From the NCBI GenBank assembly GCA_951812395.1, contig CATOSD010000001.1, positions 1,771,108 to 1,835,107 of the forward strand: a stretch of 64,000 nucleotides of DNA, in the 5' to 3' direction. The notes under the pieces are model-generated. The model saw only the letters and a program-made list of their open reading frames with translations. It had not been told where the DNA came from and did not search any database. How positions within the stretch are numbered: position 1 is the stretch's first letter; each line of letters opens with the position of its first letter. Both the position numbers and the translations under genes were made by a program. This stretch comes from an uncultured Dehalococcoidia bacterium. GTDB taxonomy: Bacteria > Chloroflexota > Dehalococcoidia > Lucifugimonadales > CATOSD01. Positions 9,683-19,664 of this stretch are shown in pieces.

Positions 9683-10720
9683 CTATTCTGGCTGTGTGAA
9701 ATGGTCCCAGCCTCCGGCGGCAAGGTTAAGTTCGCGACCCGCGGCGTCCAGCACCCTAACCGACGGCGGGCCTTCTACTACCTTGCCGATTACGTGGACG
9801 GGTACATCGAGTGCTTGGACGACACTCTCTAGCACGTCCGGCGGTGCTGTGAAGAGCAGCTCGTAGTCCTCGCCGCCGGAAAGGGCAAGCTCCAGCCACT
9901 CGCCGGGAAAGGCTCGCCGCAGGCAGTCGTCGGCGGCGAGGTGCGCCGCGTCCAGCACCGCGCCCACGCCGCTCGCCTGGCACATCTTGCCGAGGTCTGC
10001 CACCAGACCGTCGCTGACGTCCATCGCGGCTCTCACGCCCGCCGACGCCAGCGCCAGACCCTCCGCCACACGCGGAGCGGGCCGGTTGTGGGCCTCGCGG
10101 AGGTGACAGGCTGTCCCGGCGTCCATCGTGGACGCGAGTCCGTCCGTCATCATTTGCAGTCCGGCCGCCGAGCACCCGAGATGGCCCGTCACGACGACGA
10201 GGTCGCCCGGCCTGGCCGAGTCGCGCGTGAGGAGACGCTCTCGCCAGTCCAGGATCTGAACGGCTCCTTCGAGGGCCACTGTGACGAAGAAAGCCGGGGA
10301 TTTCACCACGTCGCCGCCGACGAGGGAGCCGCCGTAGCGGCCGTGGGCCTCCATCATGCCGGCGTACATCTCCAGCAGACCGGACACCGGCAGGTCCGGG
10401 CGCAGTCCCAGCGTAACGAGCGAGCACACGGGTTCGGCGCCCATCGCTGCGGCGTCACTGAGGTTGACCGCGAGCGCCTTCCAGCCCAAGTCATGCCAGG
10501 GGATGTGGGCCAGATCAAAGTGTACGCCCTCCACCATAGTGTCGGTGGTCAAGGTCAGCAGGCCGGCGGGAGCGCTGATGGCGGCGGCGTCGTCGCCGAT
10601 GGACAGCCGGACGCGAAAGCCGCGCCGGCCCAGCCCCGCCATGAGGGCGTCGTTCTCGTCAGCTACCGCGCGGGCCAATTTCTCGATGAGCCCGAACTCA
10701 CCTAAGTCTCTAACAAGCAT
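9683..10720 (-). CDS. thiL: thiamine-monophosphate kinase ThiL
   Basis: 345-residue ThiL, which phosphorylates thiamine monophosphate to the active cofactor thiamine diphosphate in the cytosol. Hallmarks of the PurM/ThiL fold are present: LGEFGLIEKL at the start, the metal-binding IGDDAAAI, TTDTMVEGVHF, GWKALAVNLSDAAAMGAEP, VGGDVVKSP, then DVSDGLVADLGK and GGEDYELLFT. Two ATGs are possible (10729 and 10720). A TATAAT box overlaps the first and ends 7 bp before the second, so the message probably begins at or next to ATG 10720 without a leader. thiI lies about 1.7 kb away on the same strand. Confidence 0.95.
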   Translation of the reverse strand: MLVRDLGEFGLIEKLARAVADENDALMAGLGRRGFRVRLSIGDDAAAISAPAGLLTLTTDTMVEGVHFDLAHIPWHDLGWKALAVNLSDAAAMGAEPVCSLVTLGLRPDLPVSGLLEMYAGMMEAHGRYGGSLVGGDVVKSPAFFVTVALEGAVQILDWRERLLTRDSARPGDLVVVTGHLGCSAAGLQMMTDGLASTMDAGTACHLREAHNRPAPRVAEGLALASAGVRAAMDVSDGLVADLGKMCQASGVGAVLDAAHLAADDCLRRAFPGEWLELALSGGEDYELLFTAPPDVLESVVQALDVPVHVIGKVVEGPPSVRVLDAAGRELNLAAGGWDHFTQPE

Positions 10721-10727
10721 GTGCAGC

Positions 10728-10757
10728 ATTATACGCGCGCGCCGGAAGAGCGTTCAA
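10728..10757 (-). promoter_or_regulatory. thiL promoter, leaderless type
   Basis: Reading the minus strand, TTGAAC (10757-10752), an 18-bp spacer and TATAAT (10733-10728) are followed by seven bases and ATG 10720. Both boxes are near consensus, and their position implies transcription starting at or within a base or two of the start codon. Confidence 0.65.
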
Positions 10758-10886
10758 CAGTGGGGGGACTATCCACGAAGGGCACGAATTGCGTATAGGA
10801 TGGCGTACCATGGAGATTCGGAGTTCTGCGAACGGTCACGCATGTGGCGTATGATAGGCGGAGCGCCCATTTGAAAGGACCGCGTG

Positions 10887-12419
10887 ATGACGAATAGAGA
10901 TACTGGGGTTGCCCTACACTACCACCGGGGCACCAATCATCCAGATGGCAGCCTTATGAACAGCCACCACGTGTGGGATCCGATGAACCCGCCGCTTCCG
11001 TACAAGCTGTACAGGGACGTCGAGTCTGTGCCCCTTGCGCTCGATGGCCCGCCCTCCGAGCTTCCGGCGATGACCGCCATTTCGGTGAACGACGGCGCGG
11101 CGGGTGTGGTGCGAACGCCCGAATTCGAGGCGCTGAGCAGGATCCTGCACTACTCCGCCGGCATCACGAAAACGCTGCGCCGAGCCGGCGGGCCGATGGC
11201 GTTTCGCGCCGCTGCCTGCACGGGGGCGCTGTTCCACATCGAGCTCTACATGGTTTGCGGTGACATTCCTGGGCTGGCGGCGGGCGTCTATCACTATGAC
11301 CCCGATGGGTCGTCACTCGACCTGTTGAGGAAAGGGGACTACCGTTCGACGGTCGCCGACGCCGCGGGTGGCGAGCCGGGGGTTGCCTACGCACCGGCGA
11401 GCATCGTATTCACGGACGTGACTTGGCGAAACGCCTGCAAGTACCAGGCGCGGGAGTACCGCCACGCATTCTGGGACTGCGGCACTATATTGGCGAACAC
11501 GCTGGCGGTGTCCGCTGCGAGCGGCGTGCCGGCGAGAGTAACGGCGGGATTCGTTGACGACTCTGTGAGCGAACTGCTGGGGCTGGATCCGCTGCGGGAG
11601 TTGCCGCTCGCGGTCGTGCCTCTGGGAGCATCCCCTGACTCGACGTTGCCGCCGCGCAAGACGCCTCACCCGCTGAAGTTCGAGACCGTGCCCATATCCG
11701 GCCACGAGATCGACTTCCCCGCCATACGTGAAATGCACGCGGCGTCGTCCCTCGCGAGCTACGAGGAGGCCGAATCGTGGCGTGTGAATCCGCCGCGATC
11801 ATCGATGCCGGCGCCTGCCGGGCGGCTCACGCCGCTGCGCTCCGCGTCCGAGGAGGAGACGCCAATGGATTCTGTCGAGAGCGTTATCTTGCGAAGGGGG
11901 TCGACGCGCCGATTCTCGCGCGAATCCATTTCCTTCACACAGCTATCGACCGCGCTGGAGAGGGCGACGAGGGGAGTGCCCGCCGATTTCCTGACGCCTG
12001 CCGGATCCGCACTCAACGACATTTACCTGCTGGTCAATGCGGTGGACGGCGTCGCCCCGGGAGCATACGCTTTTCATCGGGACCGGCTCGCGCTGGAACT
12101 GCTCAGAGAGGGCGAGTTCCGCGCCGAGGCGGGCTTACTGGGACTGGGTCAGGCTCTGGCCGCCGATGCCAGCGTCAATATCTTCCTCATGTGCGATCTC
12201 GCGCCCGTGCTGGAGCGGTTCGGCAACAGGGGATACAGGGCGGCACAACTCGACGCCAGCATAACCGCGGGCCGCGTCTACCTTGCGTCCTACGCTCAGC
12301 GTTTCGGCGCGACAGGGCTGACGTTCTTCGACGACCAGGTCACCGACTTCTTCTCACCACACGCGCAGGGCAAGAGCGTGATGTTCATGGTCTCGCTGGG
12401 CAAGAGGCAACGCAGCTGA
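10887..12419 (+). CDS. SagB/ThcOx-type nitroreductase-family oxidoreductase, two-domain
   Basis: 510 residues made of two nitroreductase-like (FMN) halves. The first runs from the start to about residue 285 and contains HYSAGITKTLRR, AAACTGALFHIELYMV and AGVYHYDPDGSSLDLL, the SagB-type signature. The second begins near residue 330 with ILRRGSTRRFSRESISF and has NAVDGVAPGAYAFHRDRL. SagB/ThcOx enzymes oxidise thiazolines and oxazolines in ribosomal peptide pathways, but no YcaO cyclodehydratase or precursor gene is nearby, so the role here is open. AAAGGA lies 8 bp before ATG 10887; a GTG one codon earlier is less well placed. It is flanked by thiL and thiI, both on the other strand. Confidence 0.85.
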   Translation: MTNRDTGVALHYHRGTNHPDGSLMNSHHVWDPMNPPLPYKLYRDVESVPLALDGPPSELPAMTAISVNDGAAGVVRTPEFEALSRILHYSAGITKTLRRAGGPMAFRAAACTGALFHIELYMVCGDIPGLAAGVYHYDPDGSSLDLLRKGDYRSTVADAAGGEPGVAYAPASIVFTDVTWRNACKYQAREYRHAFWDCGTILANTLAVSAASGVPARVTAGFVDDSVSELLGLDPLRELPLAVVPLGASPDSTLPPRKTPHPLKFETVPISGHEIDFPAIREMHAASSLASYEEAESWRVNPPRSSMPAPAGRLTPLRSASEEETPMDSVESVILRRGSTRRFSRESISFTQLSTALERATRGVPADFLTPAGSALNDIYLLVNAVDGVAPGAYAFHRDRLALELLREGEFRAEAGLLGLGQALAADASVNIFLMCDLAPVLERFGNRGYRAAQLDASITAGRVYLASYAQRFGATGLTFFDDQVTDFFSPHAQGKSVMFMVSLGKRQRS

Positions 12420-12441
12420 ACGTCGACCAGGGACTTGGGGC

Positions 12442-13614
12442 TTACGAAGGAGTGGGAAACGAGAAACGGCGAATCTTGACCTCCTCCACCGCCGAGTTGA
12501 CCAGCTCCCGCACGGGCAGCTCGGCCTCCAGCCTGTGCACGACTTTGACGTCGCCGTGGATTACCGGATGTGCCGGCACGAACAGCGAGCAGCAATCCTG
12601 GTCCGGAAGAATCGAGACGTCGAACGTGCCTATGTCGCGGGCGACGTCTATTATCTCGTTCTTGTTGAAGCCTATCAGCGGGCGCAGGATGGGCATCTGG
12701 CCCGCCTCGTCGATGGCGGCGATGTTCTCCATAGTCTGCGAACTGACCTGCGCCAGGCTTTCGCCCGTGACCAGCGCTATCGCGCCGTGGCGCCGTGCCA
12801 GCTCCTCGGCAATGCGCACCATGAAGCGGCGGTACAGCACCACGCGGTAAGACTTGGGCGTGGATACGATGATGCGCTTCTGCACCTCCGCGAACGGCGC
12901 CAGGATGAGCGTGGAGTCGTACTGGTAGCGGGAAAGGTGCATCGCCAGCTCTTCCGCCTTTTCGATGGAGGACGAGTCGACGAGCGGGTAGCTGTGGAAG
13001 TGGATCAGGTGGGTGGGGCTGCCCCGTTTCATCATGTGCCAGGCCGCCACCGGTGAATCGATGCCCCCGGACAGCAGCGTCATCGTCTGGCCGCTAACGC
13101 CGAGCGGCAGGCCGCCGTACGCTTTCATCTCATCGAAGTAGACCAGGATCGACTTGCCGATCACGTCCACGAAAATCTCCAGGTCGGGGTTCGAGAGGTT
13201 CACCGCCGCGCCCGTCAGTGCCTCGACGTAGGCGCCCAGCTCGATGTTGATGTCCAGCGAAGTCTTAGGGAAGCGCTTGTCGGCACGGTTGGCGGTGATG
13301 CGGAACGTGTCGAACGTACGGTGCTCCAACTGGCCGGAGAGGAGCGACCGGACATTGTCGAGGTCTGGCGGTACCTGCCAGGCGCGGTAGTACTTGGCGA
13401 CGCCGAAGCACTGAGACACGCGCTCGCGCACCAGCGGCCAGTCCACACCTTCGGAGAGGCGCAGCGCGACGAACAGGTGGCCAAGCCAGACTCGGGTGAC
13501 GCCGGTGCCCATTGTGGCCCGCCTCAGGTTTTGCGCGAGCTGCCGGATGAACATCGGGCGGTTCTTGCCCTTAAGCGCGGCCTCATGGAACCTTACGATG
13601 ACGTGGGTATCCAT
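12442..13614 (-). CDS. thiI: tRNA 4-thiouridine sulfurtransferase ThiI
   Basis: 390-residue ThiI, which adenylates U8 of tRNA and transfers sulfur to make 4-thiouridine; in many bacteria it also supplies sulfur for the thiamine thiazole. An N-terminal ferredoxin-like/THUMP region (RFHEAALKGKNRPMF; RITANRADKRFP) is followed by the PP-loop LSGGIDSPVA at residues 181-190 and the downstream VTGESLAQVSSQT. The protein ends shortly after the DQDCCSLFVP segment, with no rhodanese domain, so sulfur must arrive through another carrier, as in the short ThiI class. It converges on the SagB-type gene with a 22-bp gap. A -10 box six bases before ATG implies a leaderless transcript. Confidence 0.95.
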   Translation of the reverse strand: MDTHVIVRFHEAALKGKNRPMFIRQLAQNLRRATMGTGVTRVWLGHLFVALRLSEGVDWPLVRERVSQCFGVAKYYRAWQVPPDLDNVRSLLSGQLEHRTFDTFRITANRADKRFPKTSLDINIELGAYVEALTGAAVNLSNPDLEIFVDVIGKSILVYFDEMKAYGGLPLGVSGQTMTLLSGGIDSPVAAWHMMKRGSPTHLIHFHSYPLVDSSSIEKAEELAMHLSRYQYDSTLILAPFAEVQKRIIVSTPKSYRVVLYRRFMVRIAEELARRHGAIALVTGESLAQVSSQTMENIAAIDEAGQMPILRPLIGFNKNEIIDVARDIGTFDVSILPDQDCCSLFVPAHPVIHGDVKVVHRLEAELPVRELVNSAVEEVKIRRFSFPTPS

Positions 13615-13620
13615 GCCGAC

Positions 13621-13626
13621 ATTGTA
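13621..13626 (-). promoter_or_regulatory. thiI -10 box, leaderless type
   Basis: On the minus strand TACAAT (13626-13621) is followed by GTCGGC and the ATG at 13614. No ribosome-binding site fits in between. A -35 box is not clear at the usual distance. Confidence 0.5.
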
Positions 13627-13816
13627 CCCGAATTGGCGCGCCGTTTTTGCGTCCGGCAGGGTTGCAGTGTTATGCCACTAGACATCCTGTAGAATGTGAG
13701 AGGCTCGCTTATCGCCTCAACCAGTCCCCGCGCACCATAGGCTGCCGATTGGGGGCGTTCCCTGGACCCTTCGTTCACCCGGTGCAAGCAGGGAAAAACC
13801 ACGTAAGGAAGAATTC

Positions 13817-16800
13817 ATGAAAGATGCCACCAACGACCGTCCCAACCTCATATCCGACGTTACCGCCGAGATGGAGATGATACTGGCGGAGCGCGTCATG
13901 GTCATGGACGGCGCCTGGGGCACAATGCTGCAAGGCCGCGGCCTGGAAGAGGACGACTACCGCGGCGACCGCTTTCGCGGACACCGGCACGACCTGCGGG
14001 GCAACATCGACGTGCTGTCGCTGACACGGCCGGACCTGGTGCGGCAGGTAACGAGGCAGTACCTCGAGGCCGGCGCCGACCTGCTCACCACGAACACATT
14101 CACCGCGACGGCCATCTCCCAGGCGGACTACGGGCTCGAGGAGCAAGTCTACGAGATGAACCGAGAGTCTGCCCGGCTGGCGCGGGAGGTCGCGGACGAG
14201 TTCAGCGCAAGGAATCCGGACAAGCCCCGCTTCGTGGTCGGGACGCTCGGTCCGACGAACAGGACGGCGTCCATATCGCCGGACGTGAACGACCCTGGCT
14301 ATCGAAACGTGACCTTCGACGGGCTGGCGAGCGCCTACGGCGAGGCGGCACGGGGCCTTCTTCACGGCGGGGCACACGTGCTGATGGTGGAAACGGTGTT
14401 CGACACGCTGAACGCCAAGGCCGCGCTGTACGCCATCGATGGGCTGTTCGAGGAGCTTGGCGTGCGCGTGCCGGTGATGGTGTCGGGCACCATAGTGGAC
14501 GCTAGCGGCCGCACGCTCAGCGGTCAGACCCCGGAGGCCTTCTACGCTTCCGTCTTCACGCAGATGCCGCTGCTTAGCGTGGGCCTCAACTGCGCCCTCG
14601 GCAGCCGGGAGATGGCGCAGCACCTGGCGGCCCTGAGCGGCATCTGCGAGCAGTTCGTGAGCTGCCATCCGAATGCGGGGCTTCCGAACGATCTGGGCGA
14701 ATACGAGGAGACGCCCGAGTTCATGGCCTCGGAGGCCGCCGCGCGCGTGCGCAACGGCCACGCCAACATCGTAGGCTCCTGCTGCGGCTCCACGCCCGAG
14801 CACACGCGCGCCATTGTCGACGCGGTGGCGGGAGTGGCGCCTCGCCAGCGGCGCAAGGGTTCCGGCCGCACCTACCTGAGCGGAATGGACCTGCTGGAGA
14901 TTCGACCGGACTCGAACTTCATCAACGTGGGCGAGAGGACGAACGTAACCGGCTCGGCGCGTTTCAGGAGGCTGATCCGGCGGGGCCGGTACGAAGAGGC
15001 GATCTCAGTCGCGCGGCAGCAGGTGGAGGACGGGGCGCAGATTATCGACGTGAACATGGACGAAGGTCTGCTCGACTCCGAGGCGGCTATGGGACGTTTC
15101 CTGAGTCTGCTGGTCGGCGAACCCGACATAAGCCGGGTGCCCATCATGATAGATAGCTCGCGCTTCAGCGTCATCGAAGAGGGGCTGAAGTACGTGCAGG
15201 GCAAGTGCGTTGTCAACTCCATATCGCTCAAGGAGGGCGAGGAGGAATTCCGCGCCCACGCCCGGCAAGTGCGGCGGCACGGCGCCGCGGTGATAGTCAT
15301 GGCGTTCGACGAGGAGGGTCAGGCCGACACGGTGGAGCGCAAGGTCGGAATTTGCGAGCGGTCGTATCGCATCCTGGTCGACGAGTTGGGGTTCCGGCCG
15401 GAGGACATCATATTCGACCCCAACATCTTCGCCGTGGGCACCGGAATAGAGGAACACGACCTGTACGGCGTCAACTTCATAGAGGCGGCAAGGGAGATCA
15501 AGCGCAGATTTCCGCTCTCGCACGTGAGCGGTGGCGTCAGCAACATCTCATTCTCGTTCCGGGGGAACGACGCCGTCCGGGAGGCCATCCACTCGGTGTT
15601 CCTCTACCACGCCACTCGAGCGGGCATGGACATGGGCATTGTCAACGCCGGCCAGCTCGCAGTATACGCGAACATCTCGGACGACCTGCGGGAGGCCGCG
15701 GAGGACGTCGTATTGGCGCGGCATCCGGAGGCCACGGAACGGCTCGTGCAGCTTGCGGATACGGTCCGGGGCGAGGCCAGGGAGCGCGTGGTTGACGACG
15801 CTTGGCGGAGCGGCACGGTGGGGGAGCGCCTCAGTTATGCCATGGTCAAGGGTATCGACGACCACATCGTCGACGACGTGGAGGAGGCCCGCCTGGGCGC
15901 CGAGAGGCCGATCGAGGTGATCGAGGGCCCGCTAATGGATGGGATGAACACCGTGGGCGACCTGTTCGGCTCCGGTCAGATGTTTCTTCCCCAGGTGGTA
16001 AAGAGCGCGCGCGTGATGAAGAAGGCCGTCGCACACCTGGTACCCTTCATCGAGCGCGAGAAGGCCGAGTCGGGCTCGATGGGCCCCAGGGGAAAGATTG
16101 TCATGGCGACCGTCAAGGGCGACGTCCACGACATAGGCAAGAACATCGTTGGCGTCGTGCTGGGCTGTAACAACTACGAGGTGATCGACCTTGGCGTGAT
16201 GGTGTCGTTCCAGGAGATACTGGACGCCGCGGCGGAAGAGCGTGCGGACGTCATAGGGCTGAGCGGTTTGATCACACCCTCGCTCGATGAGATGGTGACC
16301 GTCGCGAAGGAGATGTCGCGTCAGGAGCTCAGCGTGCCGCTGCTCATCGGCGGCGCGACCACGTCAAGCGCCCACACCGCTCTGCGGATTGATCCGGAGT
16401 ACCCGCATCCCGTCGTGCACGTAAAGGACGCCTCGCGCTCCGTCGGAGTGATGAGCCGGCTGATGAACCGAGAATCGCGCGAGGAGCTCGCCATCGAAGT
16501 GAAGCGGGACTACGAGCGCATCAGGATCGAGAGGGCCGCCCGCGGCCAGCAGGTCCGGTTGCTGCCCCTGGGCGAGGCGAGACGGCGCCGCCCTGAGCTC
16601 GACTGGGCTGAGGCCGCGCCTAGGCCAACCTTCCTCGGGGTCAGGGCCTTTTCGGACTACCCGCTGGACGACCTGCTCGACCACATCGACTGGACGCCGT
16701 TCTTCACCACCTGGGAGATGAGGGGGCGCTATCCAGACATACTCGACAGCCCCACCTACGGCAAGGAGGCCCGCTCGCTGCTGGACGACGCGAAGGCGAT

Positions 16801-17551
16801 GCTGCGGCATATGGTGGACGAGCGAATACTAACCGCCAACGCGGTGGTGGGGTTCTGGCCCGCCGCGTCTAACGGTGACGACGTGATTCTGTACGAGGAC
16901 GAGGCTCGCGTCCGCACACTGGCCGAATTCCACTTCTTGCGCCAGCAGACCGAGCGGGCGCGAGCGAGGGCGGGCTTCGACCCCGCGAATCTGTGCCTGG
17001 CGGACTTTATTGCGCCCGCCGGCAGCGGCGTTGCAGACCACATGGGCCTTTTCGCCGTAACGACGGGAGTGGGCCTGGACGAGTTCGCAAGGGCGCTCGA
17101 ACGCGAGCACGACGACTACGGCAGTATCATGGCAAAGGCTCTGGCGGACCGGCTCGCGGAGGCGTTTGCCGAGCGTATGCACGAGATCGTCAGGCGCGAA
17201 CTCTGGGGCTACGCCAGCGAGGAGCGGCTGACGAACGAAGAGTTGATCAGGGAGAAGTACCAAGGGATACGGCCGGCGCCGGGTTATCCCGCGTGCCCGG
17301 ACCATACCGAAAAAGGGTTGCTGTTCGACCTGCTCGACGCCGAACGCTCGGCGGGCGTGAAGTTGACCGAAAACTTCGCCATGTGGCCCGCGGCGTCAGT
17401 GAGCGGATTCTACTTCGCGCACCCGGACGCTCGGTACTTTGGAGTGGGACGAATCGGGCGCGACGCAGTGGAAGATTTCGCCCGGCGCAAAGGGATGGAC
17501 GTTCAGGAGGCCGAACGCTGGTTGAGACCCAGCCTCGCTTACGACGCCTGA
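13817..17551 (+). CDS. metH: cobalamin-dependent methionine synthase MetH
   Basis: 1244 residues, close to the length of classical MetH, with all four modules. The homocysteine domain starts [11 protein letters not shown] and ends with the zinc-binding [11 protein letters not shown]. The methyltetrahydrofolate (pterin) domain starts [14 protein letters not shown]. The cobalamin cap and Rossmann domain carry the axial His in DVHDIGKN near residue 769 and a downstream [12 protein letters not shown]. The C-terminal AdoMet reactivation domain has [11 protein letters not shown] and [12 protein letters not shown]. It makes methionine from homocysteine using methyl-B12. AAGGAAG precedes ATG 13817. 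A leader of about 115 nt follows a possible -10 (TAGAAT, 13690-13695). I saw no B12 or SAM riboswitch consensus in it. Confidence 0.98.
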   Translation: MKDATNDRPNLISDVTAEMEMILAERVMVMDGAWGTMLQGRGLEEDDYRGDRFRGHRHDLRGNIDVLSLTRPDLVRQVTRQYLEAGADLLTTNTFTATAISQADYGLEEQVYEMNRESARLAREVADEFSARNPDKPRFVVGTLGPTNRTASISPDVNDPGYRNVTFDGLASAYGEAARGLLHGGAHVLMVETVFDTLNAKAALYAIDGLFEELGVRVPVMVSGTIVDASGRTLSGQTPEAFYASVFTQMPLLSVGLNCALGSREMAQHLAALSGICEQFVSCHPNAGLPNDLGEYEETPEFMASEAAARVRNGHANIVGSCCGSTPEHTRAIVDAVAGVAPRQRRKGSGRTYLSGMDLLEIRPDSNFINVGERTNVTGSARFRRLIRRGRYEEAISVARQQVEDGAQIIDVNMDEGLLDSEAAMGRFLSLLVGEPDISRVPIMIDSSRFSVIEEGLKYVQGKCVVNSISLKEGEEEFRAHARQVRRHGAAVIVMAFDEEGQADTVERKVGICERSYRILVDELGFRPEDIIFDPNIFAVGTGIEEHDLYGVNFIEAAREIKRRFPLSHVSGGVSNISFSFRGNDAVREAIHSVFLYHATRAGMDMGIVNAGQLAVYANISDDLREAAEDVVLARHPEATERLVQLADTVRGEARERVVDDAWRSGTVGERLSYAMVKGIDDHIVDDVEEARLGAERPIEVIEGPLMDGMNTVGDLFGSGQMFLPQVVKSARVMKKAVAHLVPFIEREKAESGSMGPRGKIVMATVKGDVHDIGKNIVGVVLGCNNYEVIDLGVMVSFQEILDAAAEERADVIGLSGLITPSLDEMVTVAKEMSRQELSVPLLIGGATTSSAHTALRIDPEYPHPVVHVKDASRSVGVMSRLMNRESREELAIEVKRDYERIRIERAARGQQVRLLPLGEARRRRPELDWAEAAPRPTFLGVRAFSDYPLDDLLDHIDWTPFFTTWEMRGRYPDILDSPTYGKEARSLLDDAKAMLRHMVDERILTANAVVGFWPAASNGDDVILYEDEARVRTLAEFHFLRQQTERARARAGFDPANLCLADFIAPAGSGVADHMGLFAVTTGVGLDEFARALEREHDDYGSIMAKALADRLAEAFAERMHEIVRRELWGYASEERLTNEELIREKYQGIRPAPGYPACPDHTEKGLLFDLLDAERSAGVKLTENFAMWPAASVSGFYFAHPDARYFGVGRIGRDAVEDFARRKGMDVQEAERWLRPSLAYDA

Positions 17552-17591
17552 GGCCGTTGGGCGGGCGACGTGGCGCGTGGAGCGGCTTGCA

Positions 17592-17783
17592 CTAGCGTCG
17601 CGCGGCTACTTTGTAGTGGCTTCTCAGGCAACGGGTGCAGATCTTGACGCGGCGAGGCTGGCCGTCGACTCTGATCGTGGCCCTCTGGACGTTCGCCATC
17701 CAGCGCGTGCGCGTGCGCCGCTTGGAGTGGCTGACGTTGTTTCCGGACTGACCGGACTTGTGGCAGACCTCACACCTTGCCAT
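17592..17783 (-). CDS. rpmB: 50S ribosomal protein L28
   Basis: 63-residue L28 of the large ribosomal subunit. It starts MARCEVCHKSGQSGNNVSHS, the canonical N-terminus, and has RRTRTRWMANVQ and the C-terminal CTRCLRSHYK. The two Cys pairs (CEVC and CTRC) form the zinc-binding C+ type. AAGGTG lies five bases before ATG. It converges on metH (40-bp gap) and is divergent from fakA (174-bp shared upstream region). Confidence 0.98.
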   Translation of the reverse strand: MARCEVCHKSGQSGNNVSHSKRRTRTRWMANVQRATIRVDGQPRRVKICTRCLRSHYKVAARR

Positions 17784-17957
17784 GATTCACCTTTGACACC
17801 CAGAGGATGTTCAACTAGTATTGGGGCGATTCCTGGCCCCGGGAGCAACCCTTAAACCTTAGCACAGCCAATCACTTTCGGCAATTCTGCGAAAAGGCCC
17901 CAATCTGCTGACGTTCCGCGCGACTGCGGGCCGCGACATCGAGGCACAGGCCGACAC

Positions 17958-19616
17958 ATGACTCACCACCCCGCTTCCAAGACTCGCTGCGATGGCGACG
18001 ACCTGCGCGCGATGTTCACCGCCGCCACCGAGCTGTTCCAGTTCAACGTCGCCCTCCTCAACAGGTTGAACGTCTTTCCCGTTCCCGACGGCGACACCGG
18101 CACCAACATGTACCTCACGCTGGCTGATACCCTTTCACAGGCCGCCGAGGGTGAGAACGTTCCTGCTCACGAGGTTGCCTCCACGATGGCCCGCGGCGCT
18201 CTCTGGGGCGCAAAGGGCAACAGTGGCGTGATACTCTCCCAGTTCTTCAAGGGACTTGCCGCCGGGCTGGACGACTCCGACGACTTCGGCCCGGCTGAGT
18301 TTGCTCATGCCTTGCAACTCGCTCGCGACTTCGCCTACAGGGCGGTCGGTCAGCCGCGGGAGGGCACTATGCTGACGGTGCTACGCTACACCGCCGACGC
18401 TGCCCTCGAAGCCGGCGACTCCCCCGACATGGCCGCTCTGCTCACGCCGGTGAGCGAAGCTGCCCGCCGCGCCGTGGCGCTCACACCCACCATGCTGCCG
18501 GTACTTCGCCAGGCAGGCGTTGTGGACGCAGGCGGACACGGGGTCCTCGTCATTCTCGAGGCGTTGCGCACATGGGCCGCAGGCGAGACCCCTTTAGAAG
18601 GGGAGCTTCAACCACCGGACGCCATCGGCGTCGGGGAAGACGCCGGTACGGTGTCCGACGAGTTCCTCGAGGCCGTGGAAGAGGAAGAGTTCGGCTACTG
18701 CACACAGCTGCTCATCGAGGGTGAGGAGTTGGACTCGGACGGCGTACGGGAGCGAATGAACGAGATGGCGCGCTCAGCCGTGGTGATAGGCGACGCGGTG
18801 GCGCTGAAGGTTCACGTCCACGCCGAAGACCCCGGGCCGGTCATCAGCTTCGCGGTGTCGCTGGGGACGCTCAGCCAGGTCAAGATTGAGAGCATGGATG
18901 AGCAGCACCGCGAATTCTACGCCGAAAGGCGGGGGCAGGATGCGCCCGCAGTGTCGGAGGCCCCAGCGGCCATAGTGGCCGTGGCGCGAGGGGAGGGCAT
19001 CGAGGAGGTGTTCAGGAGCATCGGGGCGGCCGGCATCCTCGCGGGCGGCGACACCATGAACCCGAGCGTGGGCCAGATCCTGGAGGCCGTAGAGGCGGCG
19101 CCGTCCGACAACGTCATCTTCCTGCCGAACAATGGCAACATAGTGCAGGCGGCTCGCCAGGCCGCGGCGATATCTGGAAAGAGCATGCACGTGGTGCCCT
19201 CCAACTCCATACCGCAGGGCGTGGCCGCCATGCTGGAGTTCAACCCGCACAAGTCCACGGACGAGAGCGTCGCCGACATGGAGGGGGCGCTTACGAATGT
19301 TCGGACCGGCGAGGTGTGCCTGGCCGTCCGGCAGGTCGAGTTGAATGGCGTAGCCGTGGAGGAGGGGCAGGTGATTGGCATCCTGGACCGCGAACTCGTA
19401 GCCGCCGGGGATGGGCCCGGCGACGTGCTCCTCGCGCTGCTCGATAGGGCAGGGGTGGAGGAGGGCCAACTGGTTACGCTCTACTACGGTGATCCGATTT
19501 CGGAAGGGGAAGCCGAGCAGGCTGCCGCCTCAGTGGAGGAAGCGATTCCGGGCGTTGAGTTGGAGATAATCGACGGCGGGCAGCCCTATTACCATTACGT
19601 CGTCTCGATAGAGTAG
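17958..19616 (+). CDS. fakA: DAK2/DhaL-domain fatty acid kinase, FakA/YloV family
   Basis: 552 residues, the size of FakA, which phosphorylates FakB-bound fatty acids so exogenous chains can enter phospholipid synthesis. The N-terminal DhaL kinase domain has NVFPVPDGDTGTNMYLTL, with the Asp residues that bind Mg-ADP, and GAKGNSGVILSQFFKGLA. A middle domain (EEEFGYCTQLLIEG) and a C-terminal DegV-like domain (GDTMNPSVGQILEAV; LPNNGNIVQAA) complete the FakA order. The ATG at 17958 has no strong ribosome site. It lies 48 bp before a DegV/FakB gene, so kinase and lipid carrier are probably co-expressed. Confidence 0.9.
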   Translation: MTHHPASKTRCDGDDLRAMFTAATELFQFNVALLNRLNVFPVPDGDTGTNMYLTLADTLSQAAEGENVPAHEVASTMARGALWGAKGNSGVILSQFFKGLAAGLDDSDDFGPAEFAHALQLARDFAYRAVGQPREGTMLTVLRYTADAALEAGDSPDMAALLTPVSEAARRAVALTPTMLPVLRQAGVVDAGGHGVLVILEALRTWAAGETPLEGELQPPDAIGVGEDAGTVSDEFLEAVEEEEFGYCTQLLIEGEELDSDGVRERMNEMARSAVVIGDAVALKVHVHAEDPGPVISFAVSLGTLSQVKIESMDEQHREFYAERRGQDAPAVSEAPAAIVAVARGEGIEEVFRSIGAAGILAGGDTMNPSVGQILEAVEAAPSDNVIFLPNNGNIVQAARQAAAISGKSMHVVPSNSIPQGVAAMLEFNPHKSTDESVADMEGALTNVRTGEVCLAVRQVELNGVAVEEGQVIGILDRELVAAGDGPGDVLLALLDRAGVEEGQLVTLYYGDPISEGEAEQAAASVEEAIPGVELEIIDGGQPYYHYVVSIE

Positions 19617-19664
19617 CGCCGTTCTCAGGTTTGGCGGCCGACGCCGGCCACAGAAGGAGTGAAT

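Noticed and set aside
13687..13816. SAM or cobalamin riboswitch before metH
   Set aside because: A CTTATC start and a CCGGTGC stretch are loosely reminiscent of SAM-I, but the GATGAA, GGCAACC and GGAGGGA cores are missing, and there is no B12 box.
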